A stretch of DNA of 64,000 nucleotides from Sulfurovaceae bacterium (GTDB lineage: Bacteria > Campylobacterota > Campylobacteria > Campylobacterales > Sulfurovaceae): NCBI GenBank assembly GCA_028715055.1, contig JAQTLE010000002.1, forward strand, positions 124,001 to 188,000, read 5' to 3'. Shown here one piece after another: positions 60,975 to 64,000 of this stretch; position 1 is the stretch's first letter, and the number at the start of each line of letters is the position of its first letter. Made by a program: the position numbers and the translations under genes. The notes under the pieces were generated by a model. It made no database searches, was not told the origin of the DNA, and saw nothing but the letters and a program-made list of their open reading frames with translations.

Positions 60975-62324
60975 TTACACAAACATCCATTCTACTATTT
61001 TGGCAACTTCATCAGCTTCGTAGCATTTGACGTCCATAGTTTCTATAGGCTTAGCAGGAAGTATGGCTTTTTTAAATCCATGTGTTTGAAGTTCTTTTAT
61101 CCTTGATGCAAGGGAAGTAACCTCTCGTATTTCACCAGTAAGACTAACTTCGCCCAAAAATATCGTCTCACTGCTAAGAGGCCTGTCTCGGTAGCTGCTT
61201 AAAATCGCAGCTACTATTGCCAAATCCGCGCTAGGCTCGCTTATTTTTATTCCTCCTGGAATATTGATAAAAACATCATAAGTTCCAAGAGGCAGATCCA
61301 ACTTTTTTTCGAGTAGTGCAAGCAGCATGCCAAGGCGATTATTATCAAATCCGGTGGAACTTCGTTTGGGATTGCCATGGGCTTCTGAAACCAAGGCTTG
61401 TACTTCTACTATAATAGGACGGCTTCCTTCCATGACAATAGTAAGTGCCGAGCCTGCTTGGAGTGTAGTTTTTGAGAAAAATTTATTGGTTATAGTGCAT
61501 GAATCATGCAGCCCGCTTTTATTCATCTCAAATATACCCACTTCATTTGTAGAACCAAAACGGTTTTTAAAACCACGCAAGAGTCTTAATTCCGTATTGC
61601 TGTCTCCTTCGAAATAAAGCACGGTATCAACCATATGTTCCAATACTCTCGGGCCTGCGATCGAACCGTCTTTGGTAATATGGCCAATGATAAAAATAGG
61701 AATTTGCAGTGTTTTGGCTAATCTCATCAATTCAAACGTAATATTTCTAACTTGCGTAACAGAACCTGATGCTGATGGGCTATCGTCACTATATAAAGTT
61801 TGTATGGAATCAATAACTATGAGCTCATAACTATTTTGGGTTATTTCGGCAAGTATTGAGACAAGATTGATCTCGCACAATAAAAATAGATTATCGCTAT
61901 TAGCATCCAGTCTATCAGAGCGAAGTTTAATTTGTCCCAATGATTCTTCGCCAGAAACATAGAGTACTTTTTTTTCATTTTTGGCTATATTGCCGGCTAT
62001 TTTTAGAAGCAGGGTAGATTTACCAATACCTGGACTACCACCGATAAGTGTAAGTGAGCTAGGAACAATACCTCCGCCAAGCACAAGGTCCAACTCTCTG
62101 CTACCAGAGGTAAAACGAGTGATATCTTCTTGACAAACAGTTGTGATCGGCTGTGCAACTGAACTAGCGGATGTATTTTTGCTGCTTTCTTTTAGATATT
62201 TGATCTGTTCGCTATTTAGCTCCATCATGCTATCCCATTCGCCGCAATTTGTGCATTTACCGATCCATCTAGGAGTTTGAAATCCACACGCTTGACATTC
62301 AAATAGAGTTTTTTGCTTTGCCAT
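60975..62324 (-). CDS. radA: DNA repair protein RadA
   Basis: N-terminal zinc finger, GGSPGIGKSTLL, KNRFGSTNEVGIF. Confidence 0.96.
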   Translation of the reverse strand: MAKQKTLFECQACGFQTPRWIGKCTNCGEWDSMMELNSEQIKYLKESSKNTSASSVAQPITTVCQEDITRFTSGSRELDLVLGGGIVPSSLTLIGGSPGIGKSTLLLKIAGNIAKNEKKVLYVSGEESLGQIKLRSDRLDANSDNLFLLCEINLVSILAEITQNSYELIVIDSIQTLYSDDSPSASGSVTQVRNITFELMRLAKTLQIPIFIIGHITKDGSIAGPRVLEHMVDTVLYFEGDSNTELRLLRGFKNRFGSTNEVGIFEMNKSGLHDSCTITNKFFSKTTLQAGSALTIVMEGSRPIIVEVQALVSEAHGNPKRSSTGFDNNRLGMLLALLEKKLDLPLGTYDVFINIPGGIKISEPSADLAIVAAILSSYRDRPLSSETIFLGEVSLTGEIREVTSLASRIKELQTHGFKKAILPAKPIETMDVKCYEADEVAKIVEWMFV

Positions 62325-62435
62325 GTATTACCCTTGCTGTGTTAATAAAGTAAGTATAGCATGCTAGAAAATGTTGGATAAAAAATATTGCAAATTGTTA
62401 TATTTTGATAATTTTGTATGATTTTTTGGAGATTT

Positions 62436-62512
<77 letters not shown>

Positions 62513-62571
62513 ATATAAAAATGTATTTCGAATTTCAAGTTGTAGATATTAAAAAAGTATAAGTCTAGATT

Positions 62572-62618
62572 TGGTTGCGGGAGCCAGATTTGAACTGACG
62601 ACCTTTGGGTTATGAGCC
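62572..62618 (-). repeat. truncated 3' part of tRNA-fMet, probable att site
   Basis: 47 bp matching 62436-62482 with one mismatch. Confidence 0.85.
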
Positions 62619-62947
62619 ATAAACTTTTGGAAGTATATCACAGTTTTTTGATAGAACGCTGATTATGTTAATCTTTTTGCTAGTTTTTCTTCTTTTTTCT
62701 TTGTATCTTCAAGATTTCCTTACTTAAATGCTAAACAAGGCGTTAGCCGTCCGATTGAGTTTGACCCAATCGGTGCGAATATGAGCCTTTTTGTGGTCCT
62801 GCAATCGCAGAATGCAGGACGTATTTACAAAAAGAGCGAGTAGATGATAAATAGCGACTAAGGAGCTGTGCATTTTGCCACTTGTGGCCATAAATGCATA
62901 AGCGACGTAAGTCGCCTTGTCTATTTATCAAAAGTTGTTCAATACTC

Positions 62948-63295
62948 CTAGTTTTTCATTTGTCTTAGTACTTCTTCTTTTGCTTTTAATCTTTCTTCTT
63001 CATTATCTGTCGGTTTAATTATTTCGTTTTTTGGTGTTTGTTTAATTGTCTCGTTTGTTGTTGTTATTTGAGTTTGTGGTATTTGTATTTGTGGCATTTG
63101 TATTTGAGGAACATCGCTTATTTTTTTAAACATTTGATTTGTTGTTTTTGTCATTTCATTTATTGTTTTTAAATTTTCTTTTGCTTGGTCTTCTACTCTT
63201 TGCAACATTATCGATTCTTGTATTTTATTAATTATAAATATTATTATTAGTATTCCTATTATTATAAAAATTGTTTTTTCTGTTTTTTTGTCCAT
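62948..63295 (-). CDS. membrane-anchored hypothetical protein of second element
   Basis: N-terminal TM; QMPQIQIPQTQI low complexity. Confidence 0.5.
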   Translation of the reverse strand: MDKKTEKTIFIIIGILIIIFIINKIQESIMLQRVEDQAKENLKTINEMTKTTNQMFKKISDVPQIQMPQIQIPQTQITTTNETIKQTPKNEIIKPTDNEEERLKAKEEVLRQMKN

Positions 63296-63306
63296 ACATG
63301 ATCCTT

Positions 63307-63507
63307 TTATTTTAGTTCAAATTTACCACTGCTTGCTTTTAATTCTATTTCTTTGAGTTTTTTAAGTAGCTTTTCAGTTTCTTCTATGGATTTATCTGTT
63401 TGTAGTCCTAGATTAATTAATCTGACAAGTTCAGGTTTTTCTCTTTCCCATTGATTTAATGTTTGTCTTGCGACTCCTATTAAGTCTGCTAGTTCTTGTT
63501 TTGTCAT
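63307..63507 (-). CDS. XRE-like HTH regulator
   Basis: TKQELADLIGVARQTLNQWEREKPELV. Confidence 0.75.
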   Translation of the reverse strand: MTKQELADLIGVARQTLNQWEREKPELVRLINLGLQTDKSIEETEKLLKKLKEIELKASSGKFELK

Positions 63508-63627
63508 TTTATATTACCTTTTTAGTAAATTTGTCAAATTATTTAACAATTTAATATTTTTTTAAGTTAAATAATGTTACATTTTCTTTAAATATGTAAT
63601 ATTATTTTACATTTAGGAGCTGTTAAA

Positions 63628-64000
63628 ATGAAAGTTTATGAAATATACAAATACTACGAAAACTTTAAACGTCCGATTGTATCTGTTCGTACGTTTAATT
63701 CAAATAAGAGTAATTATTATACTCATATTCATCCAGTGTTTGGAGATAAGGAATTTTTTCAGCTCAAGTATATAGATTATCAAAATTTTGTTAATAATCT
63801 GCTTTCAATCAATCTTAAACCTAAAACAATCAAAAATATACTTATTGTTCTTCAAGGTTTGTATAAACTTGCAAAGAAAAACGATTGGTACACTGGAGAG
63901 AATTATCTCTCTTTTGTTGAGCTTCCACGATTTGATAATCGTAGATATTTTACTCTTGATGTTGCTATCCAAAAAGCATATATAAAAGCTATTCTTGATT
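63628..64000 (+). CDS. tyrosine recombinase/integrase, N-terminal part (runs off window)
   Basis: MKVYEIYKYYENFKRPIVSVRTFNSNKSNYYTHIHPVFGDKEFFQLKYIDYQNFVNNLLSINLKPKTIKNILIVLQGLYKLAKK; absent from ORF track because it has no stop in the window. Confidence 0.75.
   Translation, partial: MKVYEIYKYYENFKRPIVSVRTFNSNKSNYYTHIHPVFGDKEFFQLKYIDYQNFVNNLLSINLKPKTIKNILIVLQGLYKLAKKNDWYTGENYLSFVELPRFDNRRYFTLDVAIQKAYIKAILD

Noticed and set aside
62728-62755. Integron attC-like site (gctaaac...gttagcc)
   Set aside because: Both core boxes deviate from RYYYAAC/GTTRRRY and no integron integrase or cassettes are seen.
62743-62931. 62-aa minus-strand ORF
   Set aside because: Coincides with stacked inverted repeats; no credible protein features.

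Overview
This window is a Campylobacterota-type (epsilonproteobacterial) chromosome segment, identified from gene content. It carries a complete ~35.7 kb HK97-like siphophage prophage and the start of a second integrative element. Left host block (1-17.4 kb): cytochromes, dnaE, a TCA/reductive-TCA cluster (monomeric idh, mdh, fumC, sucCD, oorDABC), biotin carboxylase and rnpB. The prophage is integrated at the 3' end of rnpB, with a 15-bp att core CTTATCGTCGCACCT at 17359-17373 and 53063-53077. It has integrase, leftward early genes, CI/S24 repressor, replication genes, HK97-type head genes, a siphovirus tail, lysis genes and a Dam methylase. The main find is a complete diversity-generating retroelement (DGR) in the tail module: a C-type-lectin-like tail-fibre target with a C-terminal variable repeat (VR), an Avd-like gene, and a DGR reverse transcriptase. 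Unusually, the template repeat (TR) lies in frame inside the 5' end of the RT ORF. Over the 105-bp VR/TR core, 14 of 16 mismatches are at TR adenines. The second unusual find is an isolated 5S rRNA-like gene inside the prophage, followed by a Shine-Dalgarno sequence, a 26-aa hydrophobic micro-ORF and a terminator. Other signals: a -1 frameshift site (A AAA AAG) in the tail chaperone genes, iteron-like repeats inside a replication gene, integrase arm-type repeats at both prophage ends, and a truncated tRNA-fMet plus integrase marking a second element at the right edge. Right host block (53.1-62.5 kb): molybdopterin oxidoreductase, argD, a MidA-like methyltransferase, DUF2202, ankyrin, AMMECR1, thiS, acpS, radA and tRNA-fMet. 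All homology calls are by eye; no searches were run.
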